Below, in pieces: positions 18,462-27,911 of a DNA stretch of 64,000 bases (its first letter is position 1; every line of letters starts with the position of its first letter). This stretch comes from Afipia clevelandensis ATCC 49720. Lineage in GTDB: Bacteria; Pseudomonadota; Alphaproteobacteria; Rhizobiales; Xanthobacteraceae. The position numbers and the translations under genes are program-made. The notes beneath the pieces were generated by a model. It was not told the origin of the DNA and made no database searches. It saw only the letters and a list, made by a program, of their open reading frames with translations. The stretch is from assembly GCF_000336555.1 (NCBI RefSeq), contig NZ_KB375281.1, positions 4,063,597 to 4,127,596 on the forward strand, written 5' to 3'.

Positions 18462-19817
18462 ATGAAGCTGCGGCAATGCCGATGCTGTGCGCAGCGGCTT
18501 GGCATGCTATCCGTTAGGACAGAAATACTACCGCAAAGGACCCGCTTGTTACTCGAACTTGGAATTGTCGCTGTTCTCATCGTCATCAATGGTCTTCTGG
18601 CGATGTCGGAGCTTGCCATTGTCTCGTCGCGTCCCGCGCGGCTGACGGCTCTTGTTGAAAAGGGTGTCACCGGCTCGCGCCGTGCCCTCGCGTTGGCCTC
18701 CGACCCCGGAAAATTTCTTTCCACCGTGCAGATCGGCATCACGCTGGTCGGCGTGCTGTCCGGCGCGTTCTCCGGCGCGACGCTCGGTGCGCGCCTCTCG
18801 GCCTGGCTTGTGACTTTCGGACTTTCGCAAGGCGTTGCCGACGCGCTCGGCGTCGGCGTGGTGGTGACGCTGATCACCTATGCATCGCTGATCGTCGGCG
18901 AACTGGTGCCGAAGCAGATCGCGCTGCGCGATCCCGAGGCGGTGGCGGTGAAGGTCGCGCCAGCCATGGTGATGCTCTCGAAAATATCGCTGCCGCTGGT
19001 GTGGATACTCGATCGCTCCGGCAAGGCGCTGCTCTGGGTGCTCGGCCAGCGCGGCGAACCCGAGGAGAAAGTGAGTGAGGAGGAAATCCACACGCTCGTG
19101 GTTGAGGCCGAGAATGCCGGCGTACTCGAACCCGGCGAGAAGGAGATGATCGCGGGTGTGATGCGGCTCGGCGACCTGCCGGTCGGCGCGGTGATGACGC
19201 CGCGCCATGAGGTCACCATGATCAATCTTTCGGAGCCGGACGAGGCGATCCGTCTCGCGTTCAGGACCAGCGCGCATTCGCGCCTGCCGGTGTTCGACGG
19301 CGAGGAGACGCTCGGCATCCTGCAGTCCAAGGACATGCTGGATGCCTATCTTGCGGGCGAGACGCCAGATATCCGCAAGCTGATCCGGGAGGCGCCGGTC
19401 ATTCCCGAAACGCTCGACGCGCGCGATGTCGTCGCGATCCTGCGCGATTCACCGGTGCACATGGGGCTGGTGCATGACGAGTACGGCACGTTTCAGGGCG
19501 TGGTGACCACGGCGGATATTCTCGAGTCGATTGTCGGCAGCTTTCACACCGAGCAAGGTCCGGCGGAGCCTGCCTTCGTCAAGCGCGATGACGGTTCGTA
19601 TCTAGTGTCGGGCTGGATGCCGGCGCTGGAATTCGCGCGCCTGCTCGACATTCCGCTGCCGCCGTCGCGGGCGTATCAGACCTGCGCGGGCTATCTGCTC
19701 GACAGGTTCGGCGCCATCCCGTCGGAGGGGCAAAGCGTCAGCGCGGATGGCTGGCGCTTCGAGGTTGTGGATCTCGACGGCCGCCGCATCGACAAGGTGC
19801 TGGCGACGAAGGAATAG
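18462..19817 (+). CDS. Hemolysin-family/CorC-like protein (DUF21-CBS)
   Basis: This 451-residue protein has an N-terminal DUF21/CNNM membrane domain (about residues 28-200, with AMSELAIVSSRPARL), a tandem CBS pair (about 235-355, with VMTPRHEVTMI) and a C-terminal CorC/HlyC domain (about 370-450). The family is tied to Mg2+/Co2+ efflux and is often misnamed hemolysin. The start is uncertain: ATGs at 18462 and 18504 and a TTG at 18546 are all in frame, and the last sits just before the membrane domain. Confidence 0.87.
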   Translation: MKLRQCRCCAQRLGMLSVRTEILPQRTRLLLELGIVAVLIVINGLLAMSELAIVSSRPARLTALVEKGVTGSRRALALASDPGKFLSTVQIGITLVGVLSGAFSGATLGARLSAWLVTFGLSQGVADALGVGVVVTLITYASLIVGELVPKQIALRDPEAVAVKVAPAMVMLSKISLPLVWILDRSGKALLWVLGQRGEPEEKVSEEEIHTLVVEAENAGVLEPGEKEMIAGVMRLGDLPVGAVMTPRHEVTMINLSEPDEAIRLAFRTSAHSRLPVFDGEETLGILQSKDMLDAYLAGETPDIRKLIREAPVIPETLDARDVVAILRDSPVHMGLVHDEYGTFQGVVTTADILESIVGSFHTEQGPAEPAFVKRDDGSYLVSGWMPALEFARLLDIPLPPSRAYQTCAGYLLDRFGAIPSEGQSVSADGWRFEVVDLDGRRIDKVLATKE

Positions 19818-19820
19818 GCA

Positions 19821-19902
19821 TGTCATTGCGAGCGAAGCGAAGCAATCCATGACCAACAAGGAAGACTGGATTGCTTCGTCGCAAGTGCTCCTCGCAATGA
19901 CA
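19821..19902. repeat. Palindromic intergenic repeat, family B (copy 2)
   Basis: A second copy of the element at 17290-17378. It opens GTCATTGCGAGCGAAGCGAA and closes CTCGCAATGAC, with the inner GAAGCAATCCAT and TGGATTGCTTC arms kept. It lies between the convergent CBS protein and anti-sigma genes. Confidence 0.8.
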
Positions 19903-19922
19903 TCTGAAAATCGACGTGGGTC

Positions 19923-20696
19923 TTACAGCCTCACCTTCTCGGTCTGGTCGTAGACCATCCGCGCGACCTGCTCGAGGCGCGTCCGGTCGGTGGTGCCGCT
20001 CACCACAAAACCGACACCGCGATCCGCCCAGAACAGCGCGCCGCTGTTGCCGCTGCTGGCGTAGCGCATCTGCGTCGCTTCGGTGTCTGCGCGCGAAGCA
20101 TAGACCGTGAAGCGTTCGCCGGAGGCGGTCTCGTACATCAGGAACGACGCCGGTCCGGCCGGGCCGGGGAGCAGGCGGCCACCCACCAGTTTCAAGCCGG
20201 TCGCATCAAGCTCCGGAGCGCGGACTTCCCAGCCGCAGCGCTTGGTCAGCCATTGCTGCAGATGCGCGCGCTCGTTGCCTGCCACCTCGACCGGATGGCG
20301 AACCTCGACCACATAGAGCTTGTGAGCTTCCAGCGCGTCGCCGGTCAAATTCGCGAACGCCGAGGGCGTGGCGCTGGCGCCGCGCGCCATCCAGCCGGCG
20401 CCGCCGCCGACGGCGAACATCACCAGCGACGCGGCGATGGCACCCAGCATCCAGCGGCGCGGCGGGCGCGACAGACTGTCGACCGAGAGACGCGCCGGAA
20501 CGGGCTCGTCCGCGACGGAATCATACTTTGCATGCAGCGCCTCGCTCATCGCTCGCCACGAGGCGACGCGCGCTGCGTCATCGGGATGCGTGGCGATCCA
20601 GGCCTCGACCGCCGCGCGCCGATCCGCCGGAAGCTCGTTGTCCACGTAGGCGTGAAGCTCGTCCTCGGTGACGGGAATGTTGTGGTCGTCGGTCAT
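19923..20696 (-). CDS. Anti-sigma factor, membrane-anchored
   Basis: This 257-residue protein has a short cytoplasmic N-terminal domain (residues 1-50) with the DELHAYVDNELPADRRAAVE motif of anti-sigma factors. It lacks the zinc ligands. One transmembrane segment follows (about 80-100), then a periplasmic domain. It lies downstream of an ECF sigma gene on the same strand and should sequester that sigma factor until an envelope signal releases it. Confidence 0.85.
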   Translation of the reverse strand: MTDDHNIPVTEDELHAYVDNELPADRRAAVEAWIATHPDDAARVASWRAMSEALHAKYDSVADEPVPARLSVDSLSRPPRRWMLGAIAASLVMFAVGGGAGWMARGASATPSAFANLTGDALEAHKLYVVEVRHPVEVAGNERAHLQQWLTKRCGWEVRAPELDATGLKLVGGRLLPGPAGPASFLMYETASGERFTVYASRADTEATQMRYASSGNSGALFWADRGVGFVVSGTTDRTRLEQVARMVYDQTEKVRL

Positions 20697-20753
20697 CGGT
20701 CTTTATCTCTCGTCCTCAAGATCATCCGGCAGTGGTTACCTGCTCGCGCAGGT

Positions 20754-20794
20754 GGGGTGGAGGCTACGCAAGGTACAGAGTCTGCCTCCACCCC
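20754..20794. repeat. 11-base perfect inverted repeat
   Basis: GGGGTGGAGGC at 20754-20764 pairs exactly with GCCTCCACCCC at 20784-20794. It lies in the 210-base gap between the sigma and anti-sigma genes. Confidence 0.7.
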
Positions 20795-20825
20795 GCGCGC
20801 CAACCGCATCGCGTTCAGCGCGCCA

Positions 20826-20847
20826 CCCTCTCCACGCGGGAGAGGGA
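20826..20847. repeat. Short palindromic repeat (CCCTCTCC family)
   Basis: A short palindrome (CCCTCTCC and GGGAGAGGG) of the same sequence family as the larger elements at 34939 and 40565. It lies between the sigma and anti-sigma genes. Confidence 0.65.
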
Positions 20848-20906
20848 GAAGAAATCGGGTCGCCCCATTCATCGCGCATCAAGTCCATCATCGTCCCCGT
20901 CGTCAT

Positions 20907-21398
20907 TCACTTCACACGCCGCAGCGCCGGTCGCTCGCCCTCGATTACGGCGCGCACATGCGCCCGTGCGCGGGCGAGGCGCGACATCACGGTGCCGATC
21001 GGCACACCCTGAATGTCGGCGACATCGCGGTAGCTGAGGCCTTCCAGCACCACCAGCAGCAGCACCGCGCGCTGGTCTTCCGCGAGCGTTGCAAGGGCGC
21101 GGGAAATGTCGCGGCCCTCGGCCTCGGTGCCGGAGGCATCGGCGGTGGTGTCGTGCAGTTCCATCAGCGTCGGCTGGCGCGCCAGCGAGCGGCGGCGGTT
21201 GCGGTTGAGATTGGTCAGGATCGTGTAAAGCCAGGCGCGCAGGTCGCCGCCGAGAAAAAGTTTCTCGGAGCGCAGCGCCCGCACCAGCGTATCCTGCACC
21301 AGATCGTCGGCGATATCCGCATCCCGCGCCAGCGCGCGCGCATAGCGCCGCAGGGCCGGAATCATGGTCTCGACGTTATGGCGAAAATCGTTGCTCAT
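20907..21398 (-). CDS. ECF RNA polymerase sigma factor
   Basis: This 163-residue sigma-70 family protein has only regions 2 and 4. Region 2 (about residues 15-80) includes ADIADDLVQDTLVRAL. Region 4 (about 105-155) has the GLSYRDVADIQGVPIGTV helix-turn-helix. It should direct RNA polymerase to a stress or envelope regulon and be held by the anti-sigma factor encoded downstream. The 210-base gap between the two genes, filled with repeats, is unusual because such pairs are normally overlapping or adjacent. Confidence 0.9.
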   Translation of the reverse strand: MSNDFRHNVETMIPALRRYARALARDADIADDLVQDTLVRALRSEKLFLGGDLRAWLYTILTNLNRNRRRSLARQPTLMELHDTTADASGTEAEGRDISRALATLAEDQRAVLLLVVLEGLSYRDVADIQGVPIGTVMSRLARARAHVRAVIEGERPALRRVK

Positions 21399-21556
21399 TC
21401 AGCTTCGTCCGGCGCGGCCGTATTTGCCGTTCTACACTGAAAAACACCGCGAACCGGCAGCTATTCCGGCGGTTTCGCCGGTTAAGGTGGAGGCTCGCCG
21501 CTTGCCGGGTTGAACGGCTGGAATGGCTGTGCCATCAGGGGATCAAACACGAGGAC

Positions 21557-21636
21557 CATCGTGCGCGGACTTGATCCGCGCATCCATCAACTTCAAAAAT
21601 GCTCTTGATGATGGATTGCCGGGTCAAGCCCGGCAA
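21557..21636. repeat. Palindromic intergenic repeat (family A-like)
   Basis: Two hairpins (TGCGCGGA with TCCGCGCA, and TTGCCGGG with CCCGGCAA) are joined by a spacer containing GATGGAT. The layout is the same as family A, with diverged stems. Confidence 0.65.
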
Positions 21637-21665
21637 CCGACACGACAAGAAAGCCGCAACGCTTG

Positions 21666-22265
21666 ATGCCATCGCCCACCGTTTACTTCATCCGTCACGG
21701 CCAGACCGAATGGAACGCCACCGGCCGCTTTCAGGGCTCACAGGACATTCCGCTCAACGAGATCGGCAAGGAACAGGCGATCCGCTCCGGCGAACTGTTG
21801 ACCGACATTCTGGCGCGCGACGCGCTCGATCCGGCCAAAGTGCCGTTCGTGTCGTCGCCGCTCGGCCGTGCGCGCAACACCATGGAGCTGTTGCGCGGTG
21901 TGTTAGGGGTGCCGCCGCACGGCTATGAACTCGATGACCGCCTGCGCGAGATCGGATACGGCCACTGGGAAGGGTCGACCTTGCCGCAGATGGAGCAGTC
22001 GCATCCGGAAGTTTTCGCAGAGCGTCAGGCCGACAAATGGGGCGTGCCGCCCCCCGGTGGCGAGAGCTATGCCTCGGTCACCATCCGCATGCGCGAGTGG
22101 TACGACTCGCTGATTCAGGACACGGTCGCGGTGTCGCATGGCGGCTCGATGCGCGCGCTGCTGGTGGCGCTCGATGTCGAGACCCCGGTCGGGGCTGCGG
22201 ACCTGACGGTGGAGCAGGGCGTGGTCTATGTTTTCTGCGACGGGCAGGTGACGAAACATAGTTAA
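21666..22265 (+). CDS. Histidine phosphatase-family protein
   Basis: This protein of about 199 residues has the RHG signature of the phosphoglycerate-mutase-like superfamily (YFIRHGQTEWNA near the N-terminus) and the partner histidine in AVSHGGSMRALL. It should remove phosphate through a phospho-histidine intermediate. The substrate could be a phospho-sugar or a cobalamin precursor; sequence alone does not decide. The ATG at 21666 is preferred over the TTG just before it. Confidence 0.88.
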   Translation: MPSPTVYFIRHGQTEWNATGRFQGSQDIPLNEIGKEQAIRSGELLTDILARDALDPAKVPFVSSPLGRARNTMELLRGVLGVPPHGYELDDRLREIGYGHWEGSTLPQMEQSHPEVFAERQADKWGVPPPGGESYASVTIRMREWYDSLIQDTVAVSHGGSMRALLVALDVETPVGAADLTVEQGVVYVFCDGQVTKHS

Positions 22266-22381
22266 TGCTTCGTTAATGCGGCACTTTAAGTGCCTGAGAT
22301 TTGACCCTAAGAAGCCCGCGCGTTACGACTTCACGTCAATTTTCGCGAATAGGGGCCGTTTGGCCCGGCGGGTAATTTCTG

Positions 22382-23464
22382 ATGTCCTTCAACACCTTCG
22401 GCCATATGTTTCGCGTCACGACCTTCGGCGAAAGCCACGGGGTCGCGCTCGGCTGCGTGGTCGATGGCTGCCCGCCGCAAATCCCGCTGACGGTTGAAGA
22501 GATTCAACTGGATCTTGATCGCCGCCGCCCCGGCCAGAGCAAATACACCACCCAGCGGCAGGAGCCCGATCAGGTCAAAATCCTTTCCGGCGTGATGGAC
22601 ACCGACAAGGGACAGGTCACCACCGGCACGCCGATTGCGCTGATGATCGAGAACACCGACCAGCGCTCGAAGGATTATTCCGAGATCAAGGACAAGTTTC
22701 GTCCCGGCCATGCCGACTTCACCTATGAAGCCAAATACGGCCTGCGCGATTATCGTGGCGGCGGGCGCTCCTCGGCGCGCGAGACCGCGGCGCGTGTCGC
22801 GGCTGGTGCGGTGGCGCGGAAAATTATTCCGGACGTGAAGGTACGCGGCGCGCTGGTGCAGATGGGCCCGCACAAGGTCGACCGCGCCAACTGGGACTGG
22901 GACGAGGTTGGCCGCAATCCGTTCTTCTGTCCCGACAAGGCCAAGGCTGCATTCTTCGCCGAATATCTCGACGACATCCGCAAGAGGGGATCGTCCATCG
23001 GCGCGGTGATCGAGGTTGTGGCCGAAGGCGTGCCTGCGGGTCTCGGCGCACCGATCTACGGCAAGCTCGACAGCGACCTCGCGATGGCGATGATGAGCAT
23101 CAACGCGGTGAAGGGCGTCGAAATCGGCGCGGGCTTCGGCGCGGCGGAATTGCACGGCGAGGACAACGCCGACGAAATGCGCATGGGCAATAACGGTCCG
23201 GTGTTCCTGTCCAACCATGCCGGCGGCATTCTCGGCGGCATCTCCACCGGACAGCCGGTGGTGGCGCGCTTCGCCGTGAAGCCGACCTCGTCGATCCTCA
23301 CCCCGCGCCGGACCATCGACAAGTCAGGCGCGGACACCGACATCCTGACCAAGGGCCGCCACGACCCTTGCGTCGGCATTCGCGCGGTGCCGGTCGGCGA
23401 AGCCATGATGGCCTGCGTGATCGCCGATCATCTGCTGCGTCATCGCGGGCAGGTCGGAAGCTGA
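22382..23464 (+). CDS. aroC: Chorismate synthase
   Basis: This 360-residue enzyme makes chorismate from 5-enolpyruvylshikimate 3-phosphate, using reduced FMN, at the end of the shikimate pathway. The signatures GESHG ([15 protein letters not shown]), [11 protein letters not shown] and the [19 protein letters not shown] block are present. The length is that of the short bacterial enzyme. No shikimate-pathway neighbour is present. Confidence 0.97.
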   Translation: MSFNTFGHMFRVTTFGESHGVALGCVVDGCPPQIPLTVEEIQLDLDRRRPGQSKYTTQRQEPDQVKILSGVMDTDKGQVTTGTPIALMIENTDQRSKDYSEIKDKFRPGHADFTYEAKYGLRDYRGGGRSSARETAARVAAGAVARKIIPDVKVRGALVQMGPHKVDRANWDWDEVGRNPFFCPDKAKAAFFAEYLDDIRKRGSSIGAVIEVVAEGVPAGLGAPIYGKLDSDLAMAMMSINAVKGVEIGAGFGAAELHGEDNADEMRMGNNGPVFLSNHAGGILGGISTGQPVVARFAVKPTSSILTPRRTIDKSGADTDILTKGRHDPCVGIRAVPVGEAMMACVIADHLLRHRGQVGS

Positions 23465-23580
23465 CGACAAGCACCAGATTTTTCTTTCACGCCCCATCCG
23501 GATCATGATACCGTCGCATTCTCGCCCGTTGGCGAGGACCAGCGCGCTGTTTTTGCGCGTCCGGTTTGATTGCGGCGTGA

Positions 23581-24756
23581 ATGAATTGTCCGGCGGTGCG
23601 CATGGCGGATGCGGCACAAGACTCGTTTTCGGTAGCGGCGGTCAGCCGCGCCGAACTGTCATCCTGCGAGGTCTGGCGCACCATGTTCGCCAGCGAGCGG
23701 AAGGATCGTCGTTATTACGAGATCATCGAGGATACGCTTCGCGAGGGTTTCGATTACAGGTACTTCGCCATCCGCGACGCGAGCGGACAGATCCGGGCGG
23801 TCCAGCCGTTCTTCCTGCTCGATCAGGATGTGCTGGAAGGCATGGGATCGGAGTGGCGGCTGGTCTGGCTCATTCGCCGGCGTTATCCGCGTTTTCTCAA
23901 ACTTCGGACATTGATGGTCGGCTGCACCGCCGGCGAAGGGCATCTGGCGGTGGGCGATGGCGTCTCGGTCGAAAGCGTTGCCGATGTGCTGTCGCGGGAC
24001 ATTGGTAAACTCGCGAAGCAACTCGGCGCCCATCTGATCGTGCTGAAGGAATTTCCTGTCGGTTATCGCGAAGCCTTCGGCTGTTTCCTGCAGCGCGGGT
24101 TCGGGCGGGCTCCGAGCATGCCGATGACCAAACTGAATATCGAGTATGAGAGTTTCGACCGCTTCATCGAAAAAGCCCTGAGCGGCAAGGCCCGCAAGAA
24201 CGTGCGCCGCAATCTTCAGGCCAGCGCGGGCGAAGACATCCGCATGACCGTCACCGATGACACGGCAAATCTGGTGGACGAAATCTATCCGCTTTACCTG
24301 CAGGTCTATGAGCGGTCGAAATTCCGGTTCGAGAAGCTGACCAAAGACTATTTCCGGGAAGTCGGCACGCAGATGAAAGACAAGGTCCGCGTCTTTACCT
24401 GGCATCGCGGCAACACGCTGGTGGCCTTTAATATCTGCATGGTTCAGGGCGATCAGTTTTTCTCCGAATATGTCGGCTTCGATTACTCCGTCGCACTGAA
24501 CCTGCATTTGTATTTTTGCGTGGTCCGCGACACCATCAACTGGGCGATTGCGGGCGGCTACAAATGGTTTCGCAGCAGCGGCCTGAACTACGATCCGAAA
24601 CTTCACCTGCGGCACCAGCTCGATCCGGTCGATCTGTATGTGCGCCATGTCTCGCCGGTTGCGAACATGGTGCTGAAGCGGGTGCTGCCGTGGCTGTCGC
24701 CGGTGCGGTACGACGAGACGCTGAAGAAATTCCCGAACTATCGCGAGATGTGGTGA
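23581..24756 (+). CDS. GNAT-superfamily acyltransferase-like protein
   Basis: This 391-residue protein resembles the COG3146/peptidoglycan-bridge-type GNAT proteins. The C-terminal half carries KARKNVRRNLQASAGEDI, LYLQVYERSKFRFEKLTKDY and WAIAGGYKWFRSSGLNYDPK, typical of that fold. The acceptor is not known. Starts at 23581 and 23602 are both possible, and neither has a strong ribosome site. The next gene, a cyclase, begins shortly after. Confidence 0.7.
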   Translation: MNCPAVRMADAAQDSFSVAAVSRAELSSCEVWRTMFASERKDRRYYEIIEDTLREGFDYRYFAIRDASGQIRAVQPFFLLDQDVLEGMGSEWRLVWLIRRRYPRFLKLRTLMVGCTAGEGHLAVGDGVSVESVADVLSRDIGKLAKQLGAHLIVLKEFPVGYREAFGCFLQRGFGRAPSMPMTKLNIEYESFDRFIEKALSGKARKNVRRNLQASAGEDIRMTVTDDTANLVDEIYPLYLQVYERSKFRFEKLTKDYFREVGTQMKDKVRVFTWHRGNTLVAFNICMVQGDQFFSEYVGFDYSVALNLHLYFCVVRDTINWAIAGGYKWFRSSGLNYDPKLHLRHQLDPVDLYVRHVSPVANMVLKRVLPWLSPVRYDETLKKFPNYREMW

Positions 24757-24811
24757 GCCGGGCGGACCGACGCGCTTGACCCAATACGTGCGCCGTCGCA
24801 AAACAGATTCC

Positions 24812-26005
24812 ATGCAAGGCAACAGTCTTCAGGGCGTCATCGACTGGCTGACCGACGGAGCGCGGTCGGCGACGCGGGTCGACCAGTTCGTGACCCAGAC
24901 CTGCGAACGGCTGGTCGATTGCGGCCTGCCGCTCTCGCGCGTCGGCGTGTTCGTTCGCACACTGCATCCCAACATGCTGGGCCGGCATTTCGTCTGGCGC
25001 GCCGATGGCAGCGTCACCATGGGCGCGATGCCTCATGGCGATCAGGACGAGGACTACTTTCTCTCCAGTCCGCTGGCCATCGTGTTCGAGCAGGGGCTGG
25101 AGGTGCGCAAGCGGCTTCTGGATACGGGCGCGGGCAATGTGCCGTTCTTCGCCGAAATGAAAGATGGAGGCGCGACCGACTATATCGCGCTTCCGCTGCT
25201 GATGTCCGATGGCACCATTCATGCGGTGAGCTGGATCACCCAGCATCCTGAGGGTTTCGCCGAGGCGCAGCTTGCCGACCTGCGCCTGGTGATGCCGTCG
25301 CTCACGCGCATGATCGAAGTCTGGCTGCTGCGGCGGACCGCGGCGGGATTGCTGAACAATTATGTCGGCGGACGGGCCGGTGCGCGAATCCTCGCCGGGC
25401 AAATCCGCCGCGGCCATACCGAGACCATGCACGCGGCGATCTGGCTGTCGGACCTGCGCGGGTTTACGCCGCTGTCGGACCGGCTGCCGCCGGAAGCCGT
25501 GGTGGAGGTGCTCAACACCTATTTCGACTGTCAGGTGCCTGCGATCCTCAATCATGGCGGCGAAGTTCTCAAGTTCATGGGCGACGGCCTGCTGGCGGTG
25601 TTTCCGATCTCCGACAAGGAGGGCGACAGCGAAACCGTCTGCCGCCGCGTGCTGGAGGCGGCGCGCGAATGCCGCAAGAGCGTTGCGGCGATGACCTATT
25701 CCCATCAGGGTGAGACGCTTGCGAACTTCAGGTTCGGGCTGGCGCTGCATATCGGCAAGGTCCTGTACGGCAATATCGGCGGCGGCGACCGGCTCGATTT
25801 TACCTGTATCGGCCCGGCGGTGAATCTGGCGGCACGCATCGAGAAGATCGCCGGACGCCTGAACCGTACCGTGCTGGCCTCCACGGCCTTCGCCAGCCAG
25901 GCCGACGCCGGATGGACCGACCTCGGGCTGTTTTCTGTCGCGGGATTTGCCGCCGCCGAGCGGGTTTATGGCCTGGCGGACGAGACCGTGACTGTGCCCG
26001 CCTAG
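24812..26005 (+). CDS. Class III adenylate/guanylate cyclase domain protein
   Basis: This protein of about 397 residues has a GAF-like N-terminal part and a class III nucleotide cyclase domain (about residues 205-385). The catalytic domain has the metal-binding aspartates in WLSDLRGF and KFMGDGLLAVF, and GVLYGNIGGGDRLDFTCIGP-like C-terminal residues. It should make cAMP (or cGMP) in the cytoplasm in response to a signal read by the N-terminal part. The ATG at 24812 is chosen over a TTG at 24776. No dedicated effector gene is near. Confidence 0.83.
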   Translation: MQGNSLQGVIDWLTDGARSATRVDQFVTQTCERLVDCGLPLSRVGVFVRTLHPNMLGRHFVWRADGSVTMGAMPHGDQDEDYFLSSPLAIVFEQGLEVRKRLLDTGAGNVPFFAEMKDGGATDYIALPLLMSDGTIHAVSWITQHPEGFAEAQLADLRLVMPSLTRMIEVWLLRRTAAGLLNNYVGGRAGARILAGQIRRGHTETMHAAIWLSDLRGFTPLSDRLPPEAVVEVLNTYFDCQVPAILNHGGEVLKFMGDGLLAVFPISDKEGDSETVCRRVLEAARECRKSVAAMTYSHQGETLANFRFGLALHIGKVLYGNIGGGDRLDFTCIGPAVNLAARIEKIAGRLNRTVLASTAFASQADAGWTDLGLFSVAGFAAAERVYGLADETVTVPA

Positions 26006-26082
26006 TCGTGCCGCCAGCGGCATTGACCGCCTTGCGCAAGGGGTTAAAACGCCGGATCGAACCCGGTCCGTAAAGTTCACGC

Positions 26083-27843
26083 ATGGCGCCCTCCGGATAT
26101 TTCCTCGAAGCCCCGCAACGGTTGAGGGCTTTCGTCCGCGCGCGGGAATCCAGCCTGATCGTGATCGCGGCCCTGATCGGCGCGATGGCGGGCCTGTTCG
26201 TGGCGGCGATGAGCGCCGCGGTCGAACTGCTGCATGTGGTCCTGTTCGATATTCCGATGGGCGCGCGGCTGTCCGCGATCAATCAGGTCGATCCGCTGCG
26301 CGCCATCGTTGTGCCGACTCTGGGTGGCCTGGTGCTGGGGATCGCGCTGCTGGTGCTGCTGCGGTGGCGGCCCGGACGTGAGATCGATCCCATCGAGGCC
26401 AATGCGCTGCATGGCGGCTACATGTCGTTTCGCGGCAGCATTATCGTCGCGTTGCAGACCATCTGGTCCAGCGGCGTCGGCGGGTCGGTCGGGCTCGAGG
26501 CGGGCTATACCCAGCTTGCCAGCGGCGTGGCCTCATCCATCGGACGGGCCTTTCACCTGCGCCGCGCGGATCAGCGCATTCTCGTCGGCTGCGGCGCCTC
26601 CGCCGCTATTGCAGGCGCTTTCAGTGCGCCGCTGGCCGGCGCATTCTATGCGTTCGAGCTGGTGCTCGGCGGCTACACGCCCGCCAGTCTTGCTCCGATC
26701 GGCGTCGCGGCCGTGACGGGATACGGCGTGACGCATCTGTTTGCACCGCTGTCGCTCGGCGTCAGCATCCGGCAAATCGGCGAGGTGACCAGTCAGGATC
26801 TGGCGATTGCCGCCGTGCTTGGCCTGCTCGCTGCGCTGACGGGCATCGCCATCATGCGCGGCGTGGCGCTTTTCGATACAGCGTTGTCGAAGATACGGCT
26901 GTGGACGCCGCTGCGTCCCGCGCTTGGCGGTCTGGCAGTGGGGCTGATGGCGCTGGTGACGCCGCAGGTCCTCGCCTCCGGTCACGGCGCGTTGTACCTC
27001 AACAGCCTGATCAAGATGCCGGTCACCTTGATGCTGATGGTGTTCCTGCTCAAGGCGCTGGCTTCGATTGTCTCGCTTGGCTCCGGATTTCGCGGAGGCC
27101 TGTTTTTCGCTTCGCTGCTGCTGGGATCGCTTGGCGGCCATCTGTTCGCTGCGGGGGTTTCCGCCGTGCTGCCCGGCCTCAATCTCGATCACGGCGTCTA
27201 CGCGGTGATCGGCATGAGCGCGCTGTCGGCCTCGATCATCGGCGGCCCGCTCACCATGTCGTTCATCGCGCTGGAAGCCACCGGCAATCTCTGGCTGACC
27301 ACCGCGGTGCTGATCGCCGTGATCGTGTCGATGCAGGTGACGCGCGAACTGTTCGGCTATTCATTCGCGACATGGCGCTTCCACCTGCGCGGCGAAACCA
27401 TTCGCAGCGCGGCGGATGTCGGCTGGATCAGGGATCTGACCGTGCGGCGCATGATGCGGACGGATGTCATCACCATCGCGGTGGACACCCCGATTGCGGC
27501 CTTACAGACCGCGTTGCCGCTGGGATCGAAAACGCAGGTGGTCGCGGTGGACGCGGAGGGGCGGTATGCCGGCATCGTCTTTGTCGCCGAAGCGCACGGC
27601 CTGAAAGACACCCAGGCCGCCAGCGTGCGCGATATCCTGCACTATGCCGATGTCACGCTGCTTCCCGAGATGGATGTGCGGCAGGCGGTGTCGGCGTTCG
27701 ATACCGCCGAGGCGGAATCGCTCGCCGTGGTCAATTCCGCCGTGGATCGCCGTGTCATCGGAATCCTCACCGAAGCGCATGCCCTGCGCCGCTATGCCGA
27801 GGAATCCGACCAGCACCGGCACAGCCTGATCGGAGAGCGATAG
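26083..27843 (+). CDS. ClC-family chloride channel/transporter with CBS domains
   Basis: This 586-residue integral membrane protein has the ClC fold (about residues 20-440) and a tandem CBS pair at the C-terminus (about 455-575). The SSGVGGSVGLEAGYTQ segment corresponds to the filter region (GxEGP in the canonical family), where the Pro is replaced. It should move chloride or another anion, as a channel or a proton exchanger. The CBS pair may bind adenosine nucleotides. The ATG at 26083 opens the frame. Confidence 0.88.
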   Translation: MAPSGYFLEAPQRLRAFVRARESSLIVIAALIGAMAGLFVAAMSAAVELLHVVLFDIPMGARLSAINQVDPLRAIVVPTLGGLVLGIALLVLLRWRPGREIDPIEANALHGGYMSFRGSIIVALQTIWSSGVGGSVGLEAGYTQLASGVASSIGRAFHLRRADQRILVGCGASAAIAGAFSAPLAGAFYAFELVLGGYTPASLAPIGVAAVTGYGVTHLFAPLSLGVSIRQIGEVTSQDLAIAAVLGLLAALTGIAIMRGVALFDTALSKIRLWTPLRPALGGLAVGLMALVTPQVLASGHGALYLNSLIKMPVTLMLMVFLLKALASIVSLGSGFRGGLFFASLLLGSLGGHLFAAGVSAVLPGLNLDHGVYAVIGMSALSASIIGGPLTMSFIALEATGNLWLTTAVLIAVIVSMQVTRELFGYSFATWRFHLRGETIRSAADVGWIRDLTVRRMMRTDVITIAVDTPIAALQTALPLGSKTQVVAVDAEGRYAGIVFVAEAHGLKDTQAASVRDILHYADVTLLPEMDVRQAVSAFDTAEAESLAVVNSAVDRRVIGILTEAHALRRYAEESDQHRHSLIGER

Positions 27844-27860
27844 CCGCTCGCTCTGAAACG

Positions 27861-27887
27861 AAAACGGCGGCCCTGGGGCCGCCGTTT
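27861..27887 (-). terminator. Terminator of chemoreceptor 1
   Basis: A strong stem (ACGGCGGCC, loop, GGCCGCCGT) between the convergent ClC and chemoreceptor genes. On the minus strand it is followed by TTTTCGTTT; on the plus strand by only a short T-run, so it mainly serves the minus-strand gene. Confidence 0.8.
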
Positions 27888-27911
27888 CAGCTTTGCTATT
27901 GAAGCGCGGCT

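Noticed and set aside
24536-26080. A 514-residue open frame antisense to the cyclase
   Set aside because: The cyclase on the other strand has catalytic motifs. This frame shows none.
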